Shown one piece after another: positions 27,242-36,607 of a stretch of 49,102 bases of DNA. The DNA is from Proteobacteria bacterium UBA7415 (GTDB lineage: Bacteria > Pseudomonadota > Gammaproteobacteria > Arenicellales > Arenicellaceae), in NCBI GenBank assembly GCA_002470515.1, contig DKML01000002.1, positions 1 through 49,102 on the forward strand, in the 5' to 3' direction. Position 1 is the stretch's first letter. The number at the start of each line of letters is the position of its first letter. A model generated the notes under the pieces. It worked only from the letters and a program-made list of their open reading frames with translations. It was not told the DNA's origin and made no database searches. The translations under genes and the position numbers were made by a program.

Positions 27242-27365
27242 TTGAAGGATCTCCAAAAAGTTAATAACACTGTGCGACCTCTACTTAAGTTAGGTCAGCT
27301 AGTCTTCGAAATAATGTCTACTATTCAAATTAATGCCTAGGGTCAGAATTTCAAGCTGTAGTTTA

Positions 27366-27397
27366 TGACTATTTAGTCACAAAATTGTGACTGTTTT
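27366..27397. promoter_or_regulatory. Overlapping TGACT/AGTCA dyads between htpX and terB-like gene
   Basis: TGACT (27366-27370), AGTCA (27375-27379) and TGACT (27388-27392) form two overlapping inverted repeats. The second, AGTCACAA-AA-TTGTGACT (27375-27392), has perfect 8-bp arms and is followed by GTTTTT on the plus strand. Position in a divergent promoter region suggests an operator; a plus-strand terminator would have no gene to serve. Confidence 0.5.
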
Positions 27398-27487
27398 TGC
27401 GTCATTCTAGGCACCTTAAACATATTCGCCTGCGTTCAACGCTTAAACTCTTATTTAACATCAGTCTTACGACGTATTAGACCAATC

Positions 27488-27940
27488 ATGCTAGCAAGTT
27501 TAAAACAGTTTTTTTCTAATTCTAAATCAGAACAAACCTCTATTTCTGAAGAGCATGCTCTTAAGTTAGCGGCTGCGACTCTCATGTTTGAGGTGTCGCG
27601 TTCAGACGGCGAGATTGCCGCCGATGAGCTCAAGGTTATGGGGCAGGTTCTGAAACGCGACTTTGAATTAAGCGATGAAGAAGTAGAAGAACTAACCTCA
27701 GACGCGAAACAAGCGAGTGAAGATGCCATAAGCCTGCAAGGGTTTACTCGCCAAATCTGCGACCGATGGGGAAATCAAGAGCGGCGGAGCTTGGTTGAAG
27801 CTTGCTGGATGATTGCTTTGGTGGACAGCAATTTAGATGCCCATGAGCGACATACCGTGCGCAAGATCGCTGGATTACTGTATTTGACCGACCATGAAAT
27901 CATTGTGGCTAAGGAGGCCGCGGCTAAGCGTCTGAAATAA
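27488..27940 (+). CDS. TerB/DjlA-like helical protein (tellurite resistance TerB family)
   Basis: The 150-residue acidic, all-helical protein matches the TerB fold. The two metal-binding-like helices read LMFEVSRSDGEIAADELKVM and IALVDSNLDAHERHTVRKIA, each with the acidic loop of the family. The second repeats the D-x-x-L-x-x-x-E pattern. TerB-like proteins bind divalent cations and are linked to stress at the membrane. No other ter gene is nearby, so tellurite resistance should not be inferred. Its divergent position to htpX suggests envelope-stress links, which is only an inference. Confidence 0.85.
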   Translation: MLASLKQFFSNSKSEQTSISEEHALKLAAATLMFEVSRSDGEIAADELKVMGQVLKRDFELSDEEVEELTSDAKQASEDAISLQGFTRQICDRWGNQERRSLVEACWMIALVDSNLDAHERHTVRKIAGLLYLTDHEIIVAKEAAAKRLK

Positions 27941-28079
27941 CGTTCGGTGTGCGTATAGCTTTGCATGCACTGAGCTATTAGAATGCAGGATCATTACGAA
28001 TGCTCGGTACTGTGTCAAGAAGGCGCAAAAGTAGCCGAAGTTAACAACATTCAACTCCTCCTCATTTAAAGTGGCATCG

Positions 28080-29240
28080 ATGATTCAAAATTTTAAACGC
28101 AAAACACTCATTTCGAACATGGCAACACTTCGCGTGGTCTTATTTACTGGTTTCCTGCTATTGGTATTGAGCGCTTGTAGCCAAGACTGTGATTGCGAAA
28201 CGCCAGGCGCGGCCTCGAATCAGGGTAATACCTCTGAGAAAATCACTCTACGACTCGCGCATGGTTGGCCTAAAGGCTATCCAATCTTTGGTGAATCTGT
28301 TGATGACTACGCCGAATTAGTGAGCGCTATGTCGGATGGCCGTATTGAACTAAAAGTAGACAGCGCAACCAAACATAAGTCGGCGTTCGGCATTTTTGAT
28401 TTTGTTAAACGTGGTCAATACGATATCGGCCAGACCGCCTCGTATTACTACGGTGGTAAAGACCCAGACGCCCTATTCTTTTCGTCTATGCCGTTCAGTA
28501 TGACGGCCGCAGAACAAACTGCGTGGTTTTATCACGGTGGTGGTTTGGAGCTCGCTAACAAAGTGTATGAAAAACACAACATCCAACTCATGCTGGGCGG
28601 TAATACGGGCATGCAAATGGGGGGCTGGTTTCGAAAAGAAATTAACAGCATTGAAGATCTTGATGGCCTTAAGATGCGAATCCCTGGTTTCGGCGGTAAG
28701 GTTATCGCTGGCGTTGGTGCTCAACCAACCAATATACCTGCAGGCGAGCTGTACCAGGCGCTTGAGCGTGGCACGATTGACGCACTCGAGTGGGTTGGCC
28801 CGGGCCTTGATCTACGTATGGGGTTTCATAAAGTAGCTCCGTACTACTACACCGGCTGGCACGAGCCTGGTACAGAGCTATTGTACTTTTTTAACAAAGA
28901 CAGCATGGCGAAGCTCCCAGAATGGGCTAAAGCAGTATTGATGAACGCCGCAAGGCTCACTGCGTACAACATGAGTACGGCTACTTTTGCCGCCAATACA
29001 GACAATTTAGAAATCATGCAAGACCAGTTTCCTGAATTGAAAATCCGCAAATTTCCGGTAGACGTAATTACGGCACTTAAAGCGTCCAATGATAGATTGC
29101 TTGAAGAGGAGATGGCTCGCAGCGACATCGCCAAGGAGATAATTGAGTCTAGAGCAGCGTACTTGAAGAAAGCTCGAGATTGGACGGAAGTGGGTGTTAA
29201 AGCTTATTTAGATTCAATGTCAGAATCGACAGTTGACTAG
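28080..29240 (+). CDS. TRAP transporter substrate-binding protein, DctP type, predicted lipoprotein
   Basis: This is the extracytoplasmic solute receptor of a TRAP transporter. It has a lipoprotein-like signal ending in LVLSAC, placing the lipidated Cys at residue 33 from the ATG at 28080; a GTG at 28071 and an ATG at 28119 are alternatives. The mature N-terminus is cysteine-rich (CSQDCDCE). The DctP fold is shown by LRLAHGWPKGYPIFGESVDDY, the GMQMGGWFRKEINSIEDLDGLKMRIPG block with the ligand-binding Arg, and ALERGTIDALEWVGP. It leads a three-gene TRAP operon. The WVGPGLDLRMGFHKVAPYYY segment recalls receptors for 2-oxo acids, but the ligand is not certain. Confidence 0.92.
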   Translation: MIQNFKRKTLISNMATLRVVLFTGFLLLVLSACSQDCDCETPGAASNQGNTSEKITLRLAHGWPKGYPIFGESVDDYAELVSAMSDGRIELKVDSATKHKSAFGIFDFVKRGQYDIGQTASYYYGGKDPDALFFSSMPFSMTAAEQTAWFYHGGGLELANKVYEKHNIQLMLGGNTGMQMGGWFRKEINSIEDLDGLKMRIPGFGGKVIAGVGAQPTNIPAGELYQALERGTIDALEWVGPGLDLRMGFHKVAPYYYTGWHEPGTELLYFFNKDSMAKLPEWAKAVLMNAARLTAYNMSTATFAANTDNLEIMQDQFPELKIRKFPVDVITALKASNDRLLEEEMARSDIAKEIIESRAAYLKKARDWTEVGVKAYLDSMSESTVD

Positions 29241-29272
29241 AGTTCTAATTCCCCAAAAAAACGCCTACGCTT

Positions 29273-29857
29273 ATGCAAACGATTAAAGCTTATATCGACC
29301 GAATCAGCCTATGGCTAGGGAATGTCGCGGCCGCATTACTGATTGTTTTGGTGATACTGATCGCCTACAACGTCATTATGCGTTACGCCTTGCGGTCATC
29401 GTCTATTGGTATCGAAGAGCTCTCGTGGCACATCTATGCGGCTGTCTTTCTACTCGCAATACCGTTTGCTCTAAAAACTGATTCACATGTAAGAGTTGAT
29501 CTGTTTTACGAGAATTTCAGCGCTAAAACAAAGGCGCTTATCGATTTGCTTGGCGCTTGTGTGTTTTTAATTCCTACCTGCTTAGTGGTTATGTGGTCGG
29601 GCTGGCACTTTATGCTTGCGTCGTATCAGCTAGGGGTTCAACCCGAATCAATTGGGGATTTCTTTTCGATGTTAACGGGCGACGGTATAGGCGAACAATC
29701 GCAAGACCCTGGCGGCCTGTTAAATCGTTGGATCATTAAGGGCGTTATCCCACTCTCGTTCACTTTTTTATTGCTCAGCTCTTTCAGCTTTATGTTAGAG
29801 CGCTGGCAAGCGTTGCAAAATGCTCGTAATGGTGTAAATCATTCAGGAGTTGAGTAA
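29273..29857 (+). CDS. TRAP transporter small permease, DctQ type
   Basis: The 194-residue protein has four membrane segments, beginning IDRISLWLGNVAAALLIVLVILIAYNVIMRY. The conserved EELSWHIYAAVFLLAIPFAL and DSHVRVDLFY of DctQ subunits are present. The small subunit joins the large permease and is needed for transport. It lies between the receptor gene and the large permease gene; its stop overlaps the next start by one base (TAATG), so translation is coupled. Length is within the long-loop subgroup of DctQ proteins. Confidence 0.92.
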   Translation: MQTIKAYIDRISLWLGNVAAALLIVLVILIAYNVIMRYALRSSSIGIEELSWHIYAAVFLLAIPFALKTDSHVRVDLFYENFSAKTKALIDLLGACVFLIPTCLVVMWSGWHFMLASYQLGVQPESIGDFFSMLTGDGIGEQSQDPGGLLNRWIIKGVIPLSFTFLLLSSFSFMLERWQALQNARNGVNHSGVE

Positions 29858-31176
29858 TGATCGGCATTAGTATTTTTGCTGTTGCATTGGCCTTACTGCT
29901 ACTCGGATTTCCTGTGGCGTTTACTTTTGCCGGTATTGGCATCGCGTTTGTGGTGTTGTTTGCCGAACCCAGCCAATTAGACCAAATTGCCTACCGCGTT
30001 TACGCCAATATGGGCGACGCAGGCGAAGGCCAGGTATTGATGGCGGTTCCGCTGTTTATCTTTATGGGCTTGATTTTGCAGCGTACTAAGCTTGCGGAGC
30101 AACTCCTTGAGTCTATGGGGCAATTGTTTGGCTCTGTACGAGGCGGTCTTGCTATATCCACTATCTTGGTTGGCGCCCTTTTAGCGGCCTCTACAGGGGT
30201 AGTTGGTGCTAGCGTAGTCGCCATGGGGCTAATCTCTCTGCCGGTAATGCTGCGCAATGGCTACAGCAAGTCATTGGCAACCGGCACCATTAGCGGCGCG
30301 GGTACGTTAGGTCAGTTAATCCCCCCTTCTATCGTACTTATTATTCTCGGTGATGTTCTCAGCGTACCCGCGGGCGACCTGTTTCGCGCCGCGTTAATGC
30401 CAGGCTTGGTGTTAATTGGGGCTTACATTCTTTATGTGCTGATTTATTCATTTTTAAACCCTACAGCTGCGCCACGTGTAGAGCGCGACGCCTCCATTTC
30501 GAATAGTCGTCTAATCATTCGCGCCTTAGTGGCAGTAGTCCCACCGCTGCTATTGATTCTGGTTGTGCTTGGTTCAATATTTTACGGTATTGCCACTCCT
30601 ACGGAATCATCAGCCTTAGGCTGCGTTGGCGCTGTGGTATTGGCGCTAATCTACCGTAAGTTCTCTTTGCATATGCTGTGGGACAGCGCCATTGAGACGG
30701 TAAAGATTACCGCTATGGTGTTTGCGGTCTTATTAGGTGCATCAATCTTTTCAATGGGGTTCTCTTATACTGGCGGCGAAGAGCAAGTAGAGTCTTTGTT
30801 GCTTAGCATTCCTGGCGATAAATGGGGCTTTTTGATCACCATAATGATTGTGATCACCCTGCTTGGGTTCTTCTTGGATTACATCGAGATCTCATACATC
30901 GTGTTGCCTCTAGTGTTTCTAGCTGTACAGGCTTTGGGTATTAACCACGTCTGGTTCGCTATTCTGGTTGCTATGAACCTGCAAACGTCGTTTTTGACGC
31001 CACCATTCGGTTTTGCCTTGTTTTACCTTAAAGGTGTTGCGCCACCAGAGGTGAGTACCACAGATATCTATCGAGGCGTTTTACCCTTTATTCTGATCCA
31101 ATTGACGGTGCTTGCGAGCATACTGTTCTTCCCTCATTGGTATGGTCTCGAATCGGTACAAGCAAGCTTGTGGTAG
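29857..31176 (+). CDS. TRAP transporter large permease, DctM type
   Basis: The 439-residue protein has about 12 membrane segments and the DctM features: PVAFTFAGIGIAFVVLF, VPLFIFMGLILQRT, AASTGVVGASVVAMG, and SGAGTLGQLIPPSIVLIILG. The C-terminal LVAMNLQTSFLTPPFGFALFYLKG is a hallmark of the large permease. TRAP systems import organic acids and related solutes by sodium symport. The one-base overlap with the small permease gene indicates a single transcript. An alpha/beta hydrolase gene follows 51 nt later and may act on the transported compound. Confidence 0.95.
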   Translation: MIGISIFAVALALLLLGFPVAFTFAGIGIAFVVLFAEPSQLDQIAYRVYANMGDAGEGQVLMAVPLFIFMGLILQRTKLAEQLLESMGQLFGSVRGGLAISTILVGALLAASTGVVGASVVAMGLISLPVMLRNGYSKSLATGTISGAGTLGQLIPPSIVLIILGDVLSVPAGDLFRAALMPGLVLIGAYILYVLIYSFLNPTAAPRVERDASISNSRLIIRALVAVVPPLLLILVVLGSIFYGIATPTESSALGCVGAVVLALIYRKFSLHMLWDSAIETVKITAMVFAVLLGASIFSMGFSYTGGEEQVESLLLSIPGDKWGFLITIMIVITLLGFFLDYIEISYIVLPLVFLAVQALGINHVWFAILVAMNLQTSFLTPPFGFALFYLKGVAPPEVSTTDIYRGVLPFILIQLTVLASILFFPHWYGLESVQASLW

Positions 31177-31227
31177 CGGTCTGTCTGATTGCCCAATATT
31201 CTAAAGCTCTGCACTAACACTCATTCA

Positions 31228-32178
31228 ATGACTAAAGACTCTACTACAGCCTCTAACCAATCTTCGTCCGCCCTGAATCCTTCGAATGTAAGCCGTTCAA
31301 TGGATTTTAAATGCGCTGATGGTGTGGGTAACACGCTGCAGATATTTCAGAGTGCCGACACTTCCAATAATGCACCCGTGGTCGTTTTTGTACCCGCAAT
31401 GGGCATTCCAGCACGCAAATACGATGCGTTCTGTAATGCTATGGCCGACTATGGCGTAAACGTAGCGTGCTTTGATGTGCGCGGATTGGGTAATAGTTCG
31501 GTTCGTGTGTCCAGGTCTGTCGATTTTTCTTATGCAACAGTGGTCGAGCAAGAATACTGCGCTGCCCTTAGACTTGTAGCGCAAGAGTTTCCTAAATCAC
31601 GTTTACTGCTTGTAGGACACAGCCTTGGCGGGCAGCTCGGTGCTCTGTATACGGCACATGCAAAGCATCATGCTAGCAAGGGATGGGTTATACCTGATGG
31701 TCTAGGATTAATTGCGTCTTGCTCGATCTATCACAAGGGCTGGCCGTTCCCGATGTCTTTTGGTCTGTTAGTGTTTACCCAATTCAGCCTAATGCTAAGT
31801 AAAATTTTGGGCTATTTCCCGGGTAAGTACGTGGGTTTTGGTGGTTCGGAAGCCCGCAGTCTAATCTCAGACTGGGCTTATGGTGCGCGCTCTGGGCGCT
31901 ACGATCTTATTTCTGATTTAAGCAGCAAGTCTCGAATTGCGTACGACCCAATGCTTGCCAAGGTTACTGAGCCGGTAATAAGTATTAATTTTGCCGAAGA
32001 TACTCTAGCGCCTCTAAAACCGACTCGGTTTCTCGTAGATAAACTAAACACGAGCGACTGGCAACGTCATCTTATAGACAAAGACTCTTTAGGCACTAAG
32101 CAAGCCGACCACTACCAGTGGATGCGCTCTCCTAATCTACCCGCTAAGAGAATTGCAGAATGGGCTCTGCGCAATTGA
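31228..32178 (+). CDS. Alpha/beta hydrolase (serine hydrolase)
   Basis: From the ATG at 31228 the protein has 316 residues. It has the alpha/beta hydrolase landmarks: an oxyanion-loop region FVPAMGIPARKYDAF, FDVRGLGNSS, the nucleophile elbow LLVGHSLGGQLGALY, and a C-terminal ADHYQW segment with a likely catalytic histidine. EDTLAPLKPTR supplies a plausible acid. There is no signal peptide, so it is probably cytoplasmic. It closely follows the TRAP genes on the same strand. Esterase, lipase or monoacylglycerol-type activity is possible; the substrate is not known. Confidence 0.85.
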   Translation: MTKDSTTASNQSSSALNPSNVSRSMDFKCADGVGNTLQIFQSADTSNNAPVVVFVPAMGIPARKYDAFCNAMADYGVNVACFDVRGLGNSSVRVSRSVDFSYATVVEQEYCAALRLVAQEFPKSRLLLVGHSLGGQLGALYTAHAKHHASKGWVIPDGLGLIASCSIYHKGWPFPMSFGLLVFTQFSLMLSKILGYFPGKYVGFGGSEARSLISDWAYGARSGRYDLISDLSSKSRIAYDPMLAKVTEPVISINFAEDTLAPLKPTRFLVDKLNTSDWQRHLIDKDSLGTKQADHYQWMRSPNLPAKRIAEWALRN

Positions 32179-32312
32179 TGGTCGGATTCATGCGTAACGG
32201 ATGCTCCGACTTACTGCTCCAAGACTGATTTACACATATAAACCTTAATCTTCATTAAAAGTGCGCTCCTGAGTGTTAAACTCGCGCCCGCTTTTGATGG
32301 CTGGTAATTAAT

Positions 32313-35300
32313 GTGACTTCCTTACTCAATCCAACGCTTTCACCTAAGAATGGCGATGTCGTACATTGGCGCCGCTTACAAGGCTGTGCGCCTGCGTTGG
32401 CGGTTAAGTCTTTAGCAGATAATCATGATCAGGTGATTGTGGTCGCCGAAAATACGGCATCTATGCAATCTATATTGCTGGAACTGGCGTTCTTTGGTGA
32501 TACGGTTAAACGCCCTGTGCATGAATTTCCTGATTGGGAATGCTTGCCCTATGACCGCGTATCGCCTCACCAAGACATTATATCTATGCGTCTTGCCACG
32601 TTAGCCAAGCTAGCAACGAACCAAAAAGGAATTTATGTATTACCTGCTTCGGCACTCATGCAGCGCTTACCGCCTGCCGAGTACGTGCTTGGTCATAGTT
32701 TTTCGTTAAAGGTTAATCAAGACGTTGATACCGAGGCGCTACGCTCTCAGCTCATCGACGGCGGTTATTACTCGGTCGAACAAGTCATGGCTGCGGGTGA
32801 GTTTGCTTTTCGCGGTGGTGTGATCGATATATTTCCAAGCGGAGCCGAGCAACCATTCCGCTTAGACCTATTTGATACCGTTATTGAGTCCATTCGCCAT
32901 TTTGACCCTGAAACTCAGCGATCTACAACAACACTAGATGCGATAGAACTGCTTCCGGCTCGAGAGTTTCCGCTTGATCAAGACGGCATACAGCATTTTA
33001 GACAAGCGTATCGTGCACACTTTGCGGGTGACGCCAAAAAGGCATTGATCTATAACGCCGTAAGCGATGGTTTTGCCGCACCGGGTATAGAGTTTTTCAT
33101 CCCATTGTTCTTTGAAAGCCTATCTACGATCTTTGATTATTGTGCTGATGACGCCAAGTTTGTTTGCATGGGCGCAGCGCTCGATAACGTAGACACCCTG
33201 TACAGCGAGGCGTCTAGCCGCTTTGAAGAGGCTAAGCTGGTTACCGAGTGGCCGCCGCTTGAGCCCAAGGAGCTGTTTTTAGACCAATCTCAGGTATTTG
33301 CGGGGCTAAAAGACTTTTCGCGCGCTCAAGCGTCTCTGTTAAGCCTAACTAACGAGAAACACGCCTACGAATTCGACGTAAGTGCTCCGCCTACATTTAA
33401 CCTTAATCTGCGTAGCGATGCTCCGTACGCCGATTTAGTAGCAAAACTCAAAGGCAGTAAGTTTCGGACCTTAATTGTCGCCGAATCGGCTGGGCGTAGA
33501 GAGAGCCTTATGGGCATTCTTAAGCAAAACGCTTTAGATCCTGTGTTGAAGAAGACCTGGCAGGAGTTTTTAGGCGGCGAATCACAGCTGGGCGTGATCG
33601 TGGGCAACCTTGATCGTGGCGCTACTCTTAACGAGCTAGGCATACAGATTGTTACCGAAGCTGAGCTCTATGGTAGGCAATCGGTCAGCAAGCGCCGGCG
33701 ATCTGAGCGCAATAAAGACCCTGATGCCATTATTAAGTCGCTGGCTGAGTTAAAGATTGGCGACCCGATTGTGCACGAGGATCACGGTGTTGGTCGTTAT
33801 AGAGGCTTAGAAGAACTGAGCTTTGGTGACGACGACAACGAATTTGCGGTTGTTGAGTACCAAGGCGGCGACCGAATATATATACCAGTATTGTCTTTGG
33901 GCAAGGTCTCGCGTTATGTAGGCGGAACGCCAGAGACCGCTCCTCTGCATAAGATGGGCAGCGACACTTGGATAAAACTCACATCAAAAGCGAAAGAAAA
34001 GGCCTACGACGTCGCGACCGAGTTATTAGAAGTACAGGCATTGCGCGCCGCTCGCGTTGGTTATGCCTTCCCGCAAATAGACGAAAGTTATGACTCGTTT
34101 GCTGCGGGTTTCGGGTTTGAAGAAACGCCAGACCAAGTGCAAGTGATCGACGATGTTATAGACGATATGGTCGCGCCTAAGCCAATGGATCGCTTGGTTT
34201 GCGGCGATGTAGGCTTTGGTAAAACGGAAATCGCATTACGTGCCGCCTACATGGCGATTGCAGGTGGTAAGCAAGTCGCTATTTTGGTACCAACCACCCT
34301 ACTCGCACAGCAACACTTTGATAATTTTGCCGATCGTTTCGCCGATTGGCCAGTCCGCATCGAGCTCTTGTCTCGATTTAGGAGCGGCAAGCAAACTAAG
34401 GATGCCGTTGCCGGTTTGGAAAGCGGCCACGTCGATATAGCCATCGGTACGCATAAGTTAATTCAAAAAGATATTAAATTCAAAGACTTAGGCTTGCTTA
34501 TTATTGACGAAGAGCATCGTTTTGGTGTGCGTCAAAAAGAACAACTCAAGCGCATGCGTAGCCAGGTTGATATCTTGACCCTAACCGCTACGCCAATTCC
34601 GCGTACACTTAACTTTGCTTTGAGCGGGTTGCGAGATATATCGGTAATTGCCACACCGCCTAAAACACGCCTATCGGTTAAAACCTTTGTGCGCGAATGG
34701 AACGACCAAACATTAAAAGAAGCCATCACGCGTGAGATTAGACGTGGTGGGCAAGTTTATTTCTTGCATAACGAAGTCAACACGATCGAGAAGATCCGCG
34801 AACAGATCGAAGAATTGGTGCCTGAAGCGCGTATTAAAATAGGTCACGGCCAAATGGGCGAACGCGAACTCGAATCAGTTATGCGTGATTTCTACCATCA
34901 GCGCTTTAACGTACTGTTATGCACTACGATTATCGAGAGCGGGATTGATATACCTAGCGCCAACACCATTGTCATTAACAGGGCTGACCGTTTCGGGTTG
35001 GCTCAATTACATCAATTACGTGGCCGAGTCGGTCGGTCGCACCATCAAGCGTATGCCTACATGGTTACCCCGCCGATCAACTCCATAACATCCGATGCGC
35101 GCAAGCGACTAGAGGCCATCGAGACCCTGAATACACTAGGCGCGGGTTTTGCCCTAGCCTCGCAAGACTTGGAAATACGGGGTGCAGGCGAACTGTTAGG
35201 CGAATCGCAAAGCGGTGTGATTGATCAAATTGGTTACAGCATGTATTCCAACTTCTTGGAGCAAGCGATTAAAACAATTCAGCGTCATCGCCGCCGTAAA

Positions 35301-35783
35301 CGCGGTGAGCCTGCGTTGGAAGAAGATGTATCTCAGGCTAACGTCGACAACGTAGAGATTAATCTAAACCTACCTGCCCGTTTTCCAGATGCCTATGTAC
35401 CCGATGTGCATATGCGTTTAACCATGTACAAGCGTATTTCGGGCGCATCTAGCCGTCGAATGCTGGATGAGTTAGAAATGGAATGCATCGATCGCTTCGG
35501 TTTGCTTCCAGACGCCGCCAAGAATCTATTCGGCATCGCAGGGCTCAAGCTTGGCGCGGCTCGCTTAGGCGTTAGTGCGATCGAAGCGGGTCCAAAAGGC
35601 GCGTTAATCAAGTTTGTTCCCGAACCCGAGATCAATTTTGATCAACTGCTAAGATTAGTATCGACCAACTCTAACCTGTATCGTTTTTCAGGCTCGCAAA
35701 ACCTTACAATCACATCCGAAATGCCCGAACCCGCAGATCGCTTTAGGGTGATTGAAGAGTTCTTGGCGCGTTTCATTGATTAG
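32313..35783 (+). CDS. mfd: Transcription-repair coupling factor Mfd
   Basis: Mfd removes RNA polymerase stalled at DNA damage and recruits UvrA. The 1156-residue protein has the complete domain order: a UvrB-like N-terminal half (HEFPDWECLPYDRVSPHQDI), a CarD-like RNA polymerase interaction domain around residues 480-560 (VHEDHGVGRYRGLEEL), and a superfamily-2 translocase with GDVGFGKTE near 630, DEEH near 731, and TATPIPRTL. RGRVGRSHHQAYAY is motif VI, followed by the C-terminal TRCF domain. The start is GTG at 32313; no upstream ATG is in frame nearby. The gene appears to be monocistronic or to head a pair with the YgjP-like gene 25 nt downstream. Confidence 0.97.
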   Translation: MTSLLNPTLSPKNGDVVHWRRLQGCAPALAVKSLADNHDQVIVVAENTASMQSILLELAFFGDTVKRPVHEFPDWECLPYDRVSPHQDIISMRLATLAKLATNQKGIYVLPASALMQRLPPAEYVLGHSFSLKVNQDVDTEALRSQLIDGGYYSVEQVMAAGEFAFRGGVIDIFPSGAEQPFRLDLFDTVIESIRHFDPETQRSTTTLDAIELLPAREFPLDQDGIQHFRQAYRAHFAGDAKKALIYNAVSDGFAAPGIEFFIPLFFESLSTIFDYCADDAKFVCMGAALDNVDTLYSEASSRFEEAKLVTEWPPLEPKELFLDQSQVFAGLKDFSRAQASLLSLTNEKHAYEFDVSAPPTFNLNLRSDAPYADLVAKLKGSKFRTLIVAESAGRRESLMGILKQNALDPVLKKTWQEFLGGESQLGVIVGNLDRGATLNELGIQIVTEAELYGRQSVSKRRRSERNKDPDAIIKSLAELKIGDPIVHEDHGVGRYRGLEELSFGDDDNEFAVVEYQGGDRIYIPVLSLGKVSRYVGGTPETAPLHKMGSDTWIKLTSKAKEKAYDVATELLEVQALRAARVGYAFPQIDESYDSFAAGFGFEETPDQVQVIDDVIDDMVAPKPMDRLVCGDVGFGKTEIALRAAYMAIAGGKQVAILVPTTLLAQQHFDNFADRFADWPVRIELLSRFRSGKQTKDAVAGLESGHVDIAIGTHKLIQKDIKFKDLGLLIIDEEHRFGVRQKEQLKRMRSQVDILTLTATPIPRTLNFALSGLRDISVIATPPKTRLSVKTFVREWNDQTLKEAITREIRRGGQVYFLHNEVNTIEKIREQIEELVPEARIKIGHGQMGERELESVMRDFYHQRFNVLLCTTIIESGIDIPSANTIVINRADRFGLAQLHQLRGRVGRSHHQAYAYMVTPPINSITSDARKRLEAIETLNTLGAGFALASQDLEIRGAGELLGESQSGVIDQIGYSMYSNFLEQAIKTIQRHRRRKRGEPALEEDVSQANVDNVEINLNLPARFPDAYVPDVHMRLTMYKRISGASSRRMLDELEMECIDRFGLLPDAAKNLFGIAGLKLGAARLGVSAIEAGPKGALIKFVPEPEINFDQLLRLVSTNSNLYRFSGSQNLTITSEMPEPADRFRVIEEFLARFID

Positions 35784-35808
35784 TCGTAATTGCAAAAGAT
35801 AGACTGAA

Positions 35809-36525
35809 ATGCCAAACGAAGCACTCCAAGTAGGCCAACACAGTGTAGAACTGGTGCGCAGTGCTAGGCGTAAACGCATATCGTTAGAGATTACGGCAAC
35901 AGGTATTAAACTGCGCAGTCCAATGCGAACCTCACTGAGAGTATTACGCGAGTTCGCTCACAGTAAAGAAGCTTGGTTAGACAAGCACCATCGCTCCTTA
36001 CCCGAAGCTCTACCCTCGTTGCAGCTGAACGACGGGCTTGCGCTGAATGTATTTGAGCAGAACATAGTGATTAGATACGATTATAGCCGTGGAGGTAAAG
36101 CGACCGTCGATAGAGAGCTTGCTGAGATTGTTATTCCTTTGGGCCGCAATAGCGACCCCAAAACAGCGGCTAAGGCTAAGCTATTGGTGGCTTTGAAGGA
36201 CCACGCTGCTACAGAAATGGAGCAGCGAGCTAGAGTGATTGCTGAGCAAATGGACGTCGCACCAAAGAAGGTAGTCGCCAAAGATTACAAAAGACGCTGG
36301 GGCAGTTGCGATCGCCACTCAAATCTAAGTTTTAACTGGCGATTAGTGTTTGCTCCAACTACCGTAACAGACTATGTGATTGTGCATGAGTTGGCGCATA
36401 TCAAAGTGTTTAACCATTCGCCTGCATTCTGGCGCAAAGTGGCTGCTCATTACCCTGAGCATAAATTGGCTAAGCAGTGGCTAAATAAGCACGGTGCGGA
36501 GCTATATCGCCTATCTTTAAGGTGA
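35809..36525 (+). CDS. YgjP-like metallopeptidase-domain protein (DUF45)
   Basis: The 238-residue protein contains the DUF45/WLM-type zinc peptidase core: YKRRWGSCDRHSNLSFNWRLVF and VIVHELAHIKVFNHSPAFW, where the HELAH near residue 193 and the following histidine are predicted zinc ligands. The N-terminal part is a basic beta-strand-rich region. E. coli YgjP is the reference member; its true substrate is unsettled. The gene begins 25 nt after mfd on the same strand and is probably co-transcribed with it. Confidence 0.88.
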   Translation: MPNEALQVGQHSVELVRSARRKRISLEITATGIKLRSPMRTSLRVLREFAHSKEAWLDKHHRSLPEALPSLQLNDGLALNVFEQNIVIRYDYSRGGKATVDRELAEIVIPLGRNSDPKTAAKAKLLVALKDHAATEMEQRARVIAEQMDVAPKKVVAKDYKRRWGSCDRHSNLSFNWRLVFAPTTVTDYVIVHELAHIKVFNHSPAFWRKVAAHYPEHKLAKQWLNKHGAELYRLSLR

Positions 36526-36607
36526 AAAAAACTCTTCATTGAATCGAATCAACTTTAACTAATATTCATAAGTTATTGTTTTATAAAACATTCCCCTGAT
36601 TAATTGC

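Noticed and set aside
27375..27397. Rho-independent terminator on the plus strand
   Set aside because: The dyad and T-run fit a terminator, but no plus-strand gene ends nearby; htpX is transcribed away on the other strand, so an operator fits better.
27488..27940. Tellurite resistance operon
   Set aside because: Only a TerB-like domain protein is present; no terA, terC, terD, terE or terZ is nearby.
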